Part shown: positions 32,493 to 40,061 of the stretch, piece by piece
Layout: each line of letters begins with the position of its first letter
Position numbering within the stretch: the first letter of the stretch is position 1
Made by a program: the position numbers and the translations under genes
Notes under the pieces: generated by a model
The model's database searches: none
What the model saw: the letters and a program-made list of their open reading frames with translations, nothing else
Told to the model about the DNA's origin: nothing
Source: Chloroflexota bacterium
Lineage (GTDB): Bacteria; Chloroflexota; Anaerolineae; Promineifilales; Promineifilaceae
Direction: 5' to 3'
NCBI GenBank assembly: GCA_017993775.1
Contig: JAGOMA010000008.1
Coordinates: 1-64,000 of the forward strand
Length of the DNA stretch: 64,000 bases

Positions 32493-33862
32493 GTTGGCAA
32501 GCCATGACAGCCGTATCCCGCCACAGCAAGCAGGAGGGTCAACTCCTGCGGCTCATCCTCCATCTCGCCGAATTCGCCGATACCGAAGGCAACGTGGACC
32601 CAGCGCCTAACCAGGGCACACTAGCCGCTCACTTTGGATGCACACCCCGAACAATTCGCAATCGGCTCAATGAGCTAACGGTCCACAACGAACTAATGCA
32701 GACCCGTATTGGCAGCGGCCCAGGCAATCCATCAGCCTACAAGATTCTACTACCCATGCCGGAAACGGCCGTTCCCGATACGCAAAAGGCGGAAACAAAA
32801 GGCGGAAAGGCGGAAACAAAAACGGACTTCGTTTCCACCTTTCAACAGCAAAAGGCGGAAACGAAAGGCGGAAAGGCGGAAACAAAAACGGACTTTGTTT
32901 CCGCCTTTCAACAGGAAATGGTGGAAATAAAGGCGGAAATTCTAGCCCTAAAGGCGGAAATTTTGAGCCTAAAGGCGGAAACGAAAGGCGGAAAAGGCGG
33001 AAAAGGCGGAAACGAAAGGCGGAAAGGCCACTCGACTAAAAGTGCAGACGATCCATATCTTGATCCGTATCTTGATCCGATTGATCCAGAAACAACAACA
33101 ACAAACGCGCCCGCGCCCAACGACGTGGCCGAGCCAATTGATGTTGTTGTTGCGGTTCTTTCCTGGCTGGGCTTTGTGGGAGATAGAGCCAAAGAGCCAC
33201 TAACGGCCGAATCGGCCCTGGCCTGGTCTTTCTGGCTGCAGCTCAATCGGGTGCGCCTGGAAAAGCAAGGCAAAGACCCGTTGGCCATCACCATTGCCGC
33301 CTGGCGCAGACCTGGCGGCAGCCCGCCAGCGGACTGCCTGAGCCTGGCCCACGCCTGGTTGTCCATGACCGACTCCGAGCGCCGCCTGACTTTGGCCGCT
33401 GCTGCCCAGCCGCTGTTTGAGGTTCAAGCTGCGCTGCCGGAATGTCTCTGGCCTTTTGATATCCCAGGCAAGACGCTGCACCAACTGCAAGCGGCCACCA
33501 ACGGCCGTTTCCTGCCTCCGGCGCTGCTGCCGGCAGAAGCGCCAGGCGACGTCGAGATAACCACGCCGATTCCGGCAGGCACGTCGTCGGCCGAGGTTTA
33601 CCAGATGCCGCCTGAAACGGCAGTACTCTGGAAGTCAGTCCTGAGCGAATTAGAGCCGCAGATGGTCAAGGCGACCTTCAACACCTGGCTAAAAGGCAGC
33701 AAGCTGAAGCTCAATGGCGGCAGCAACGCTGTGATTTACACCCGCAATGCTTACGCCGCGGATTGGATAAACGGCCGTCTGCAAGACATGGTGAGTCGCA
33801 CCCTCTCATCGGTTGCCGGCCGCCAATTGACCATCGAGGCTTGCGAAGAACCGCAAATTTAA
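32489..33862 (+). CDS. Replication initiator with HTH and DnaA-N-like domains
   Basis: 457 residues. An N-terminal winged helix (about 15-75; GTLAAHFGCTPRTIRNRLNELTVH) is typical of phage replication proteins such as lambda O. A low-complexity middle (95-190) reads KAETKGGK repeats. A C-terminal domain (about 380-455; LWKSVLSELEPQMVKATFNTWLKGSKL, then RNAYAADWINGRLQDMVSR) resembles DnaA domain I/N-type modules that recruit DnaB. The coded repeats are iterons, so the gene contains its own origin, as in lambdoid phages. Well placed in the early block. Confidence 0.8.
   Translation: MSWQAMTAVSRHSKQEGQLLRLILHLAEFADTEGNVDPAPNQGTLAAHFGCTPRTIRNRLNELTVHNELMQTRIGSGPGNPSAYKILLPMPETAVPDTQKAETKGGKAETKTDFVSTFQQQKAETKGGKAETKTDFVSAFQQEMVEIKAEILALKAEILSLKAETKGGKGGKGGNERRKGHSTKSADDPYLDPYLDPIDPETTTTNAPAPNDVAEPIDVVVAVLSWLGFVGDRAKEPLTAESALAWSFWLQLNRVRLEKQGKDPLAITIAAWRRPGGSPPADCLSLAHAWLSMTDSERRLTLAAAAQPLFEVQAALPECLWPFDIPGKTLHQLQAATNGRFLPPALLPAEAPGDVEITTPIPAGTSSAEVYQMPPETAVLWKSVLSELEPQMVKATFNTWLKGSKLKLNGGSNAVIYTRNAYAADWINGRLQDMVSRTLSSVAGRQLTIEACEEPQI
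32785..33025 (+). repeat. Iteron array: 13 copies of AAAGGCGGAAA
   Basis: Direct copies start at 32785, 32798, 32806, 32851, 32864, 32872, 32929, 32950, 32971, 32984, 32993, 33002 and 33015. Two inverted relatives (GTTTCCGCCTTTC near 32898, GTTTCCACCTTTC near 32831) allow stem formation. They sit inside the initiator gene, as the lambda origin sits in gene O, so this is the probable replication origin. Confidence 0.85.
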
Positions 33863-34015
33863 CTTGACGAGCAAGTATCGTGTTGGTGCGCCAACGCTGA
33901 GGGGAATAATAAAAACGGCCGGTGTATCAGCACCGGCCTGCCGTGGCCACAGGGGAATGTGGGGAAACGGCCGTTTCAGTATAACACAGACGGCCGTTCC
34001 CCAAAAAGGAACCAA
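33863..34015. promoter_or_regulatory. Leader with two hairpins before the membrane-ATPase module
   Basis: GGCCGGTG-TATCAG-CACCGGCC near 33917-33938, then GGGGAAACGGCCGT / ACGGCCGTTCCCC (33961-34002) built from two ACGGCCGT copies. A variant palindrome GTTGGTGCGCCAAC lies at 33882-33895. No long T run, so attenuation or mRNA protection rather than termination. Confidence 0.55.
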
Positions 34016-34447
34016 ATGAAAGTTGTATCCATGATCGCGCTGTTTTGTTTACTGCTGCTGTCGGCGGGGATATTCATCCTCAGCCAGTCGGCCGACGAGG
34101 CCATTGCCGCCTATGTTGAGGTGCAGTCTCAGCCGGCCGGCGCAGCCGAACTGGCGCTGCAATCCCGCCAGACGCCGGTCATCGCCGACCATACGCGCTC
34201 CTTTGGCGGCGCCGGGCTGCTGGCGCTGGCCCTGGTGGCCGTGGGCGCGATGGTCTTTGTGATGCGCGGTGGGACCGACCTGCTGAAGCAGTGGCGGCTG
34301 ATCCGCAAACGGCCGTCGCCGCCCCATCACCAGCCCATGCCCTATCTGCCCACGCAGCCCGATTATCCCGCCCAGCCAATGGACATGCTGCCGCGCACCC
34401 AGCGGCCGCAGGAGTTGCCTCAATGGACGCAAAGCGACCAATCATGA
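34016..34447 (+). CDS. Small bitopic membrane protein, ATPase partner (prophage copy)
   Basis: 143 residues from ATG 34016 (AAAAAGGA upstream). N-terminal hydrophobic segment (IALFCLLLLSAGIFIL), an external loop containing LQSRQTP, second helix GGAGLLALALVAVGAMVFVM, then KQWRLIRKRPSPP and a Pro-rich cytoplasmic tail. The same plan and motifs as 26144-26575. It overlaps the ATPase gene by 25 bases. No known family; presumed partner of the ATPase. Confidence 0.65.
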   Translation: MKVVSMIALFCLLLLSAGIFILSQSADEAIAAYVEVQSQPAGAAELALQSRQTPVIADHTRSFGGAGLLALALVAVGAMVFVMRGGTDLLKQWRLIRKRPSPPHHQPMPYLPTQPDYPAQPMDMLPRTQRPQELPQWTQSDQS

Positions 34448-35964
34448 TTCTGCTTATCGCCCTGGCCTGGCTGGCCGCGGCCTGCGCCACGCCAGGGACC
34501 ACGCCCCAGGCGGGCTACGCCCCGCAGCCCGGCGGCATCGCCGTTGAGGTGGCTCAGGCGACGTATGTGGCCGCCGCCCAGGCGGCCACCAGCCAGGCGC
34601 AGCAGGGTTACGTCGCGGCCACCAGCCAGGCGGCGGCGGCTACGGCCGTGGCGCAGTCTACCCGCGACATGGTGACGCTGACGGCCGAAGCGGCTGGACA
34701 CCAGGCCACCATGCAGGCCCTGGCCGTCGAAGGAACCCGCGAGGCCATCGCCAGCAACGCCACGGCCACGGCCGTGGCCCAGGTGGCCATCGTCGAGCAG
34801 CGCCTGGTCGCTGACGAAGCGACCCGCCTGGCCATCCAAAGAGAGCAGGAGCGGGTGGGTGTTCGCAGCGCCGAATTGTGGGCGGCCGTGTGGCCCTGGC
34901 TGGTGGGCGTGGGGGTCATTGGGCTGACTGTTACCCTGATGCTGGTGGGCCTCGCCTTCATGCGCCGTTCGCAGCCGATGGTCATCGACCGTGGCCAGGG
35001 GCGCGAGCCGGCCGTGCTGGTCTACTCCGGCAACGGCTACCGCCAGCTTTCCGAGCCGCGCATCACCACGCCCGACGAGCCGCCGCTGGCGCTGCCGCAG
35101 CCCGCAGCCGACCTGCCCGCGCTCACCAGCGGCCACGCCCTGGTGGTTGGCCCCACCGACGCGGGCAAGTCGACGGCGCTGCGGGCCATCATCAAGGCGC
35201 GCCTGGAAGCTGGGCAGCAGGTCTATGTGCTCGATCCGCATTACGAGCCGGGCAGCTGGCTGGATGCCCGTGTCATCGGCGGCGGGCGCGGCTTCGAGGA
35301 GATTGGCGGGTTCATGGATTGGATGATGCAGCAGCTCAACGACCGGGCGCGCCAGATGGCCGCTGGTGACACCAGCTTCCGCAGCCAGCCGGTGACGGTG
35401 GCCACCGATGAGATGCCGGCCATTGTCGATGAGTTGAGCCGCGACGTGGCCGTGGTGTGGCGCAAGTGGGTGCGCGAGGGGCGCAAGTTCGGCCTGTTCC
35501 TGGCCGTCAGCACGCAGAGCACCCGCGTCAAGACCCTCGGCATCGATGGCGAGGGCGACGTGCTGAACAACTTCGGCGCCATCCTCTACCTGGGGCAGTC
35601 GGCGGTGGACGCATATCCCGACCTGGTGCAGCAGCAAGAGCGCCCGGCCGTGCTGCGCACGATGCGCGCCGCGCAGCCGGTCATCATCCCCAACATCCAG
35701 CCGCCAGGCCACGGCCCCATCCTGACCGCGCCGACGCCCACCCTGCTGCACGAACCGGCCGGCGATGCGTACCAACGGCCGGAGAATGTGGGCCTGTCAA
35801 CGCCGCGAGGTTTCGTGTCCCCAACGCAAATCCGCCAAATTATCGAGATGACCCGGCGCGGCGAAAGCGGCCGGGAAATCGAGCGGCAAGTGTGGGGGTA
35901 CGAAGGCGGCGGCGCTTATGAGATGCGTGTATTTGTGTGCGACCAACTAGGCGTTGGGGGCTGA
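34423..35964 (+). CDS. Lipoprotein-anchored FtsK/VirD4-like ATPase (prophage copy)
   Basis: 513 residues from ATG 34423. Lipobox LAAAC (16-21), Ala/Gln/Thr-rich external coiled coil with ATAVAQ repeats, one transmembrane helix (WPWLVGVGVIGLTVTLMLVGLAFM, about 150-172), then the motor domain: Walker A VGPTDAGKST, VLDPHYEPGSWLDARVIGGGRGFEE, Walker B-like VTVATDEMPAIV, and FLAVSTQSTRVKTLGIDGEGD. The C-terminal RQVWGYEGGGAYE helix-turn-helix-like segment is also in the left copy. Clear paralogue of 26547-28094. Role unknown; a phage-encoded translocase is unusual. Confidence 0.82.
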   Translation: MDAKRPIMILLIALAWLAAACATPGTTPQAGYAPQPGGIAVEVAQATYVAAAQAATSQAQQGYVAATSQAAAATAVAQSTRDMVTLTAEAAGHQATMQALAVEGTREAIASNATATAVAQVAIVEQRLVADEATRLAIQREQERVGVRSAELWAAVWPWLVGVGVIGLTVTLMLVGLAFMRRSQPMVIDRGQGREPAVLVYSGNGYRQLSEPRITTPDEPPLALPQPAADLPALTSGHALVVGPTDAGKSTALRAIIKARLEAGQQVYVLDPHYEPGSWLDARVIGGGRGFEEIGGFMDWMMQQLNDRARQMAAGDTSFRSQPVTVATDEMPAIVDELSRDVAVVWRKWVREGRKFGLFLAVSTQSTRVKTLGIDGEGDVLNNFGAILYLGQSAVDAYPDLVQQQERPAVLRTMRAAQPVIIPNIQPPGHGPILTAPTPTLLHEPAGDAYQRPENVGLSTPRGFVSPTQIRQIIEMTRRGESGREIERQVWGYEGGGAYEMRVFVCDQLGVGG

Positions 35965-35969
35965 TTTTC

Positions 35970-36069
35970 CGTGGTAGCAGTCGCACTGGTAGCGCGCTAC
36001 TACCACCTGTAGCACCCTGGTAGCACGGTCGCATTTTGGTAGCAATTTAGTAGCAGTGTGGTAGCACAC
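35970..36069. repeat. GGTAGCA repeat cluster after the prophage ATPase gene
   Basis: About eight copies of GGTAGCA or close variants in 100 bases (including CTGGTAGCG, CTGTAGCACC, TTGGTAGCA, TAGTAGCA, TGGTAGCACAC) and an inverted CTACTACC pair. It lies between the ATPase and the sortase gene. The left ATPase gene is followed by a similar cluster. It could be a binding array, transcription-processing region or recombination site. Confidence 0.65.
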
Positions 36070-36089
36070 GATTTGAACAAAAAAGGAGT

Positions 36090-36647
36090 ATGAAGTGCAG
36101 AATGATTAAGGGAATTTTAGGCATTATTGTTTTGATTGGGGCCTGGGCCATCGTCTCGGCCGCGCAGCCGGTAACGGCCGTTGCGCCGCAACCCATAACG
36201 GCGCAGGAATCGGCGCAGGTTGGCTACATCGTGGCCACGCCCACGTTTGCGCCGCCGACCAATGCCAGCCCGCCGACCAGGATCACCATGCCGGAGATTG
36301 GCCTGGACGCAGCCATTGAATCGGCGGCGATTACGCAGACACCGGCATACAACGTCGGCTGGTGGCCTGATTCGCAGCAGCGCGGCGACGTGGTGCTATT
36401 TGGCCACAATTACGCGGCGCTCGCTCCGCTGGCCGCCGTGCAGCCAGGGCAACAAATGACCCTGGACAGCGCGGCCGGGGAGCGGGTGTATACCGTCACG
36501 CGGCTGGAAACTCGACCAGCCAACGGTAACGTGCCTGAAGCCGTGGTGGGGCAGGTGGTATTGATTACCTGCCTGCCGTTTCCGAACGGCGATGCAGAGC
36601 GTTTGATTGTATATGCTGAGGAGGTGTCAGGTGACGTTCACGATTGA
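36090..36647 (+). CDS. Sortase-family transpeptidase
   Basis: 185 residues. The N-terminal hydrophobic segment (about 6-24) anchors it; then a sortase barrel: ITMPEIGLDAAIES, WWPDSQQRGDVVLFGHNYAALAPLAAVQPGQQM (His in GHN), and catalytic Cys in VLITCLPF followed by Arg in AERLIVYAEE. Sortases attach surface proteins or pili. ATG 36090 is too close to AAGGAG; ATG 36102 is a reasonable alternative. A sortase inside phage early genes is unusual. No LPXTG substrate is recognised nearby. Confidence 0.78.
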   Translation: MKCRMIKGILGIIVLIGAWAIVSAAQPVTAVAPQPITAQESAQVGYIVATPTFAPPTNASPPTRITMPEIGLDAAIESAAITQTPAYNVGWWPDSQQRGDVVLFGHNYAALAPLAAVQPGQQMTLDSAAGERVYTVTRLETRPANGNVPEAVVGQVVLITCLPFPNGDAERLIVYAEEVSGDVHD

Positions 36648-36774
36648 TATGCAGTGGGTTTTTGCGGTGGTCGGCACGGCCGTTTGCGCAATCGCGCCAT
36701 TGGTCATCGGATTAGGGTTGTACGCCAACTATGGCGTGTATCGAAAGGGCGGCGACAAATGGACTGGGGAGTGA
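36631..36774 (+). CDS. Tiny membrane protein
   Basis: 47 residues from GTG 36631 with GGAGG 8 bases before. One hydrophobic helix with a following polar tail (VFAVVGTAVCAIAPLVIGLGLY, then YRKGGDKWTGE). It overlaps both the sortase end and the next tiny gene. No known family; small membrane proteins often regulate complexes. Confidence 0.55.
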   Translation: MTFTIDMQWVFAVVGTAVCAIAPLVIGLGLYANYGVYRKGGDKWTGE

Positions 36775-36896
36775 TTACTGTCACGGCCACTGAGCTGCTG
36801 GCATGGATTGGGTTGGGCAGCGTCATTTTGGGCGCGTCTATCGCTCTGGCTTTCCTGGTCGCCTGGCTGGCGGACCGAATGCCGGGCAACCGATAA
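36759..36896 (+). CDS. Tiny membrane protein
   Basis: 45 residues from ATG 36759, overlapping the previous gene by 16 bases. A single hydrophobic helix (ELLAWIGLGSVILGASIALAFLVAWLA) with a short basic end. It belongs to the run of small overlapping membrane genes after the sortase. Confidence 0.5.
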   Translation: MDWGVITVTATELLAWIGLGSVILGASIALAFLVAWLADRMPGNR

Positions 36897-36913
36897 CGAT
36901 TGAGGAGTACCGT

Positions 36914-37696
36914 ATGAAAGACAAAACAACGCTTGTGCTCTGGCTGGTCTATTTCGCCCTCCTGGCCGTGCTGCTGCCACACACCGCCTGGGCATTTGGC
37001 CAATTTGAGCCGGAGACATCGGCATTCTTTGGTGTGCGTGTCTCGGCCGTCGCCTGGCTGGCGGCCATTGCCTTCGAGGCGTCCATCGCCGTACTAACCC
37101 ACAAACTGGCGCAGCACATCGAATCTGTACCGAATCGCAAGGATACCCGCCGAAGATTTACCGAACGCTACCTGAACGCCTATTCGCTTGGACTGGTAAC
37201 GGCCGTCGTTGTCAGTGCGCTGGCCAACCTGGCACATGCGGTCGAATTCGGTAGGCCAATGGCGCTAACGAACGGCCGTTCGTGGTTGTTCGGTGTCTAT
37301 GTGGTCGTCTTCGGCGCTGTACTACCCTTTGTTTCGCTGCTGTTCGCTCGCGTACTGTCCAACGTCGTCGAGGCCGAAGAAGCGCCGAACCCCGATTCGG
37401 TGGCAGCGAACAGAACCATCGGTGATCTTCGTTCGCAGCTTAAAGCAGCGAACCAACGGTTCGCTGACACCGAAGCGAAGTTCGCTGCTCAGTTACAGGC
37501 AGCGAACCAACGTACGGCCGACGCCGAAGCGCGATTCGCTGCGGCCGGAGACTTGATGCGGCTGATTTCGGCCGACAAGCGCGAGCGTATTTTAACCATT
37601 CGGCAGCAGTGGCCTGAATTGCCCCAAAAATCCATCGCCGTGATGGCGGAGGCATCGCCATCGTATGTGTCGGAAATTTTAGCTGAAGTCAATTAA
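36914..37696 (+). CDS. Membrane protein with coiled coil and C-terminal HTH
   Basis: 260 residues from ATG 36914 with TGAGGAG 7 bases before. Four hydrophobic helices in the first ~150 residues (LVLWLVYFALLAVLLP, VSAVAWLAAIAFEASIAVL, GLVTAVVVSALANLAHAV, SWLFGVYVVVFGAVLPFVSLLFA), a coiled coil with repeated QLKAANQRFADTEAKF/QLQAANQRTADAEARF, then a C-terminal helix-turn-helix (QKSIAVMAEASPSYVSEILAEVN). The plan resembles a membrane-bound sensor/regulator. No known family. Confidence 0.6.
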   Translation: MKDKTTLVLWLVYFALLAVLLPHTAWAFGQFEPETSAFFGVRVSAVAWLAAIAFEASIAVLTHKLAQHIESVPNRKDTRRRFTERYLNAYSLGLVTAVVVSALANLAHAVEFGRPMALTNGRSWLFGVYVVVFGAVLPFVSLLFARVLSNVVEAEEAPNPDSVAANRTIGDLRSQLKAANQRFADTEAKFAAQLQAANQRTADAEARFAAAGDLMRLISADKRERILTIRQQWPELPQKSIAVMAEASPSYVSEILAEVN

Positions 37697-37709
37697 GGAG
37701 GATGAGAGC

Positions 37710-37988
37710 ATGAGCGTTTTTTCGATAACCCAACTTGCCCACCACTTGCGCAGCCAGCTTGCCCAGCCGCGTCACACCGGCACGGTCAAATGGTTCAACC
37801 GCAAAAAAGGCCACGGTTTCATTGTGGCCGATGACCCGGCCATCAGTGACGGCCGTGACATCTTTGTTCATTATTCAGCCATCGAGGGTGAAGGTTACCG
37901 AGTCCTGTACGAGGGCAGCCGGGTGAGCTTCACCCTCCACGATTTCGGCAAGGGGCCACAGGCCCGCAGCGTCAGGGAGCTGCGATGA
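37710..37988 (+). CDS. Cold-shock domain protein
   Basis: 92 residues with AAGGAGG 7 bases before ATG. An N-terminal helix-rich extension of about 20 residues, then the CSD: TGTVKWFNRKKGHGFIVADD (RNP1-like GHGFI), DIFVHYSAIEG (RNP2-like), YEGSRVSFTLHDFGKGPQA. Binds single-stranded nucleic acid. Overlaps the next start by 4 bases. Confidence 0.9.
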   Translation: MSVFSITQLAHHLRSQLAQPRHTGTVKWFNRKKGHGFIVADDPAISDGRDIFVHYSAIEGEGYRVLYEGSRVSFTLHDFGKGPQARSVRELR

Positions 37989-38356
37989 GTACCGATAAGG
38001 AGCGCGGCCGCCTGATCTACACCCTGAAGAACCTGCCGCAGAACGGCCGTCGGCTGCCAGGCGGCCTGGCGCTGCGCCTCACCAAAGGCAACGGCATGAA
38101 TGTGCTGGGTTGCAGCCGGGTGGGTGTGCAGCCGTCGGAGACGGAGATGGGAGTCATCGTCGAGGCGGTGGTGGAGGTGTTTGGCCCAACGGCCGTGTGG
38201 CTGGCCAGCCGTCCGGAGCGGAAAGAGGTGGCTTACCTGCCGGATGGGGAGGAAACGGCCGTGTCCGAGGTCCATTACATCTGGCGGGTTTACTGGCCGG
38301 AGGAAGCGCTGCGGCCGGCGTGGGCGCAGGGCATGCAGCAGGCTGCGCTGTTATAG
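37985..38356 (+). CDS. Hypothetical protein at the end of the early block
   Basis: 123 residues. Mixed beta and helical pattern with SETEMGVIVEAVVEVFGPTAVWLASRPER in the middle and WRVYWPEEALRPAWAQG at the end. Two ACGGCCGT copies read as TAV. No recognised domain. Ends 48 bases before the bidirectional terminator. Confidence 0.5.
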   Translation: MSTDKERGRLIYTLKNLPQNGRRLPGGLALRLTKGNGMNVLGCSRVGVQPSETEMGVIVEAVVEVFGPTAVWLASRPERKEVAYLPDGEETAVSEVHYIWRVYWPEEALRPAWAQGMQQAALL

Positions 38357-38364
38357 GTTCTGGC

Positions 38365-38401
38365 TGTTGGCTCACGGGAGTGAGCTGTTGGCGCGCCAAC
38401 A
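38365..38401. repeat. 37-bp repeat unit with palindrome TGTTGGCGCGCCAACA
   Basis: TGTTGGCTCAC-GGG-AGTGAGC (inverted GCTCAC/GTGAGC) joined to the 16-bp palindrome. A near-identical unit lies at 56468-56504. The palindrome alone recurs at 32399, 33881 (variant), 44635 and 51098, all within the prophage. Confidence 0.75.
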
Positions 38402-38404
38402 TTT

Positions 38405-38436
38405 GCAAAAGACCCTGGTTTCCCAGGGTCTTTTGC
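38405..38436. terminator. Bidirectional terminator between convergent blocks
   Basis: GCAAAAGACCCTGG and CCAGGGTCTTTTGC, a perfect 14-bp stem with a 4-base loop and A/T tracts within the arms. Separates the plus-strand early genes from the minus-strand structural genes. Confidence 0.9.
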
Positions 38437-38437
38437 G

Positions 38438-39343
38438 TTACGGGTAAGCGGCCGGGGCGAACACTTCGCCAGCAGCCGATAAATTTCGATCCTTGTCAAG
38501 CAGGTTGTAGCAGGGCGCGGCAGGGTAGCCAACGGCCGTAAACCAGGCGTATCGCTCAATACGCGAGTCCTGCTCGTAATATGCCATCATGCGGCGCGCC
38601 CGGTCGGCGCTGCACGTCGAGAACTCAGTCACCCAAGCCGTCTGCGGCGCACACTCATAATTCTCCAGGGCCGCAAACAACGAATCGACAATGGCCGCTG
38701 GTGGCTGATCGGTGTAGTCGTGGATGGCGGCTACGTCCGGGCAAGGCAGGTGAAGGCGGGTGATTTCGGCGTAAAACGCCTTCAGCCAGGGCCAGCCGGC
38801 CAGATAGTCCTCGTGGCTGGCCGCCGGGCCAATGATGCGGCAGCGAGGGCACTGCGCCCTGACCGCCTTATAAATGTAGGCCGCCTGGCGCGGCGTGCGG
38901 TCGCATTGCAAACCATCTATATCCCCGCCGCGTAGGTCCGGCTCGTTGAGGAACAGCAGTGGCCCACTGTAGTTGTCTGGCAATTTATTGAGCGCAGCGA
39001 AATAATCGTGCCTGGTTGGCCACGCCAATGACGGATATTGGTCGCACCAAAAAAACGGTACATACTCTGCGCCATTGTCCAACAGTGTAGGCGGCCAGCG
39101 CAGGCCGTAATCGTAGTACCACTCGATGCCCAGGCGGGTCGCTTCGCCGGGCAGCAAAGCGCCATAAGCGCGGGCATATCCCCGTACTGGCTCAGAGCCG
39201 ATGATGACGGCCGGGAAATACAACGGCCGTGGCGCAACTACCATTTCCGCTGTGGGCAGCGGTGCAGGCAGTGGCTCCGGCTGCGGCGCGCAGGCGGGGA
39301 GCAGCAGGAGTACCAAAATCGTGCATATCACCGCTACCTTCAT
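38438..39343 (-). CDS. Secreted glycoside hydrolase-like lipoprotein
   Basis: 301 residues from ATG 39343. Lipoprotein signal with lipobox LLPAC (about 14-18) and a Pro-rich linker. The mature part resembles Asl1-like glycosyl hydrolases (clan GH-A barrel): WYYDYGLRWPP, FFWCDQYPS, catalytic acid in LLFLNEPDLRGGD, DVAAIHDYTD, and catalytic nucleophile in TAWVTEFSTC. Likely cuts a polysaccharide, perhaps for phage entry or exit or as a lysogenic conversion factor. Last minus-strand gene before the terminator. Confidence 0.7.
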   Translation of the reverse strand: MKVAVICTILVLLLLPACAPQPEPLPAPLPTAEMVVAPRPLYFPAVIIGSEPVRGYARAYGALLPGEATRLGIEWYYDYGLRWPPTLLDNGAEYVPFFWCDQYPSLAWPTRHDYFAALNKLPDNYSGPLLFLNEPDLRGGDIDGLQCDRTPRQAAYIYKAVRAQCPRCRIIGPAASHEDYLAGWPWLKAFYAEITRLHLPCPDVAAIHDYTDQPPAAIVDSLFAALENYECAPQTAWVTEFSTCSADRARRMMAYYEQDSRIERYAWFTAVGYPAAPCYNLLDKDRNLSAAGEVFAPAAYP

Positions 39344-39406
39344 AATGTGCTTCCAGCGCAACGACCGTTGTTCCATGCCGTCTGTCCCTTGCTGCCTAGC
39401 CCGATG

Positions 39407-40060
39407 TTAATATACCCAAACAAGCAGTTGGTTTTCGTAAAGTAGGGAATCCGCTAATTCAAGCTCTGGACCGGCATAATTTACCGTGTATGTTTCGATA
39501 TTAAGCTGGTCATCCGATACTTTGTAAGCATCAACCACCGAAAGTTTATCTACCCGTGATGGGGCCGCTAAAACAAAGACAGAACCAGAAAACGCGCCAG
39601 TGGATGACAACGAATATGTCCCAGTGTCCGAGCGTGAGGCGACTATAGCCGCCCCTCCCAATCCATTTTCCAATATGGATAGGGTTGGGGCGTTTGTACC
39701 GGATTGTGTTACCAATGCGACCAATCTTTTTGGGCTTGCCCCTACAAACGCAGCCGCCCCTACGCCGTCGGCCGTCAAAACTTGCCCCGCTTCGGCCAGC
39801 CCCAAGGCAATCTCGTACGCTGCCAGTGCAGCCGACTGGTCGGCTGTGGGGATGTTGGCGTGGTCATAGGCAGATTCGTGATCTGCCACGGCCGTCGCCG
39901 CTGCCCCCGCCACTTCCGCCCCAATGTCCGCAGGGGTGAGGGCGGTTAGCTCTGCATCCGTCACAAACCCAGGCACATCACCATCTTTGACGGTTAACCC
40001 GTCTATGGTCACGCCAGCACCAGGGGTGCGTTCCTCAATTGAATCTGTAAAAACGGTCAT
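39407..40060 (-). CDS. Probable tail fibre-associated protein
   Basis: 217 residues. Ala/Thr/Gly-rich, low-complexity start (GVTIDGLTVKDGDVPG, then DAELTALTPADIGAEV) typical of fibre linkers, with beta-rich C terminus (SDTGTYSLSSTGAFSGSVFVL). No catalytic motif. It is in the tail gene block, downstream of two other fibre-like genes. Confidence 0.6.
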   Translation of the reverse strand: MTVFTDSIEERTPGAGVTIDGLTVKDGDVPGFVTDAELTALTPADIGAEVAGAAATAVADHESAYDHANIPTADQSAALAAYEIALGLAEAGQVLTADGVGAAAFVGASPKRLVALVTQSGTNAPTLSILENGLGGAAIVASRSDTGTYSLSSTGAFSGSVFVLAAPSRVDKLSVVDAYKVSDDQLNIETYTVNYAGPELELADSLLYENQLLVWVY

Positions 40061-40061
40061 T

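Noticed and set aside
34420..35775. 451-codon minus-strand frame opposite the prophage ATPase
   Set aside because: The plus strand encodes a P-loop ATPase with all motifs; the antisense product is low-complexity.
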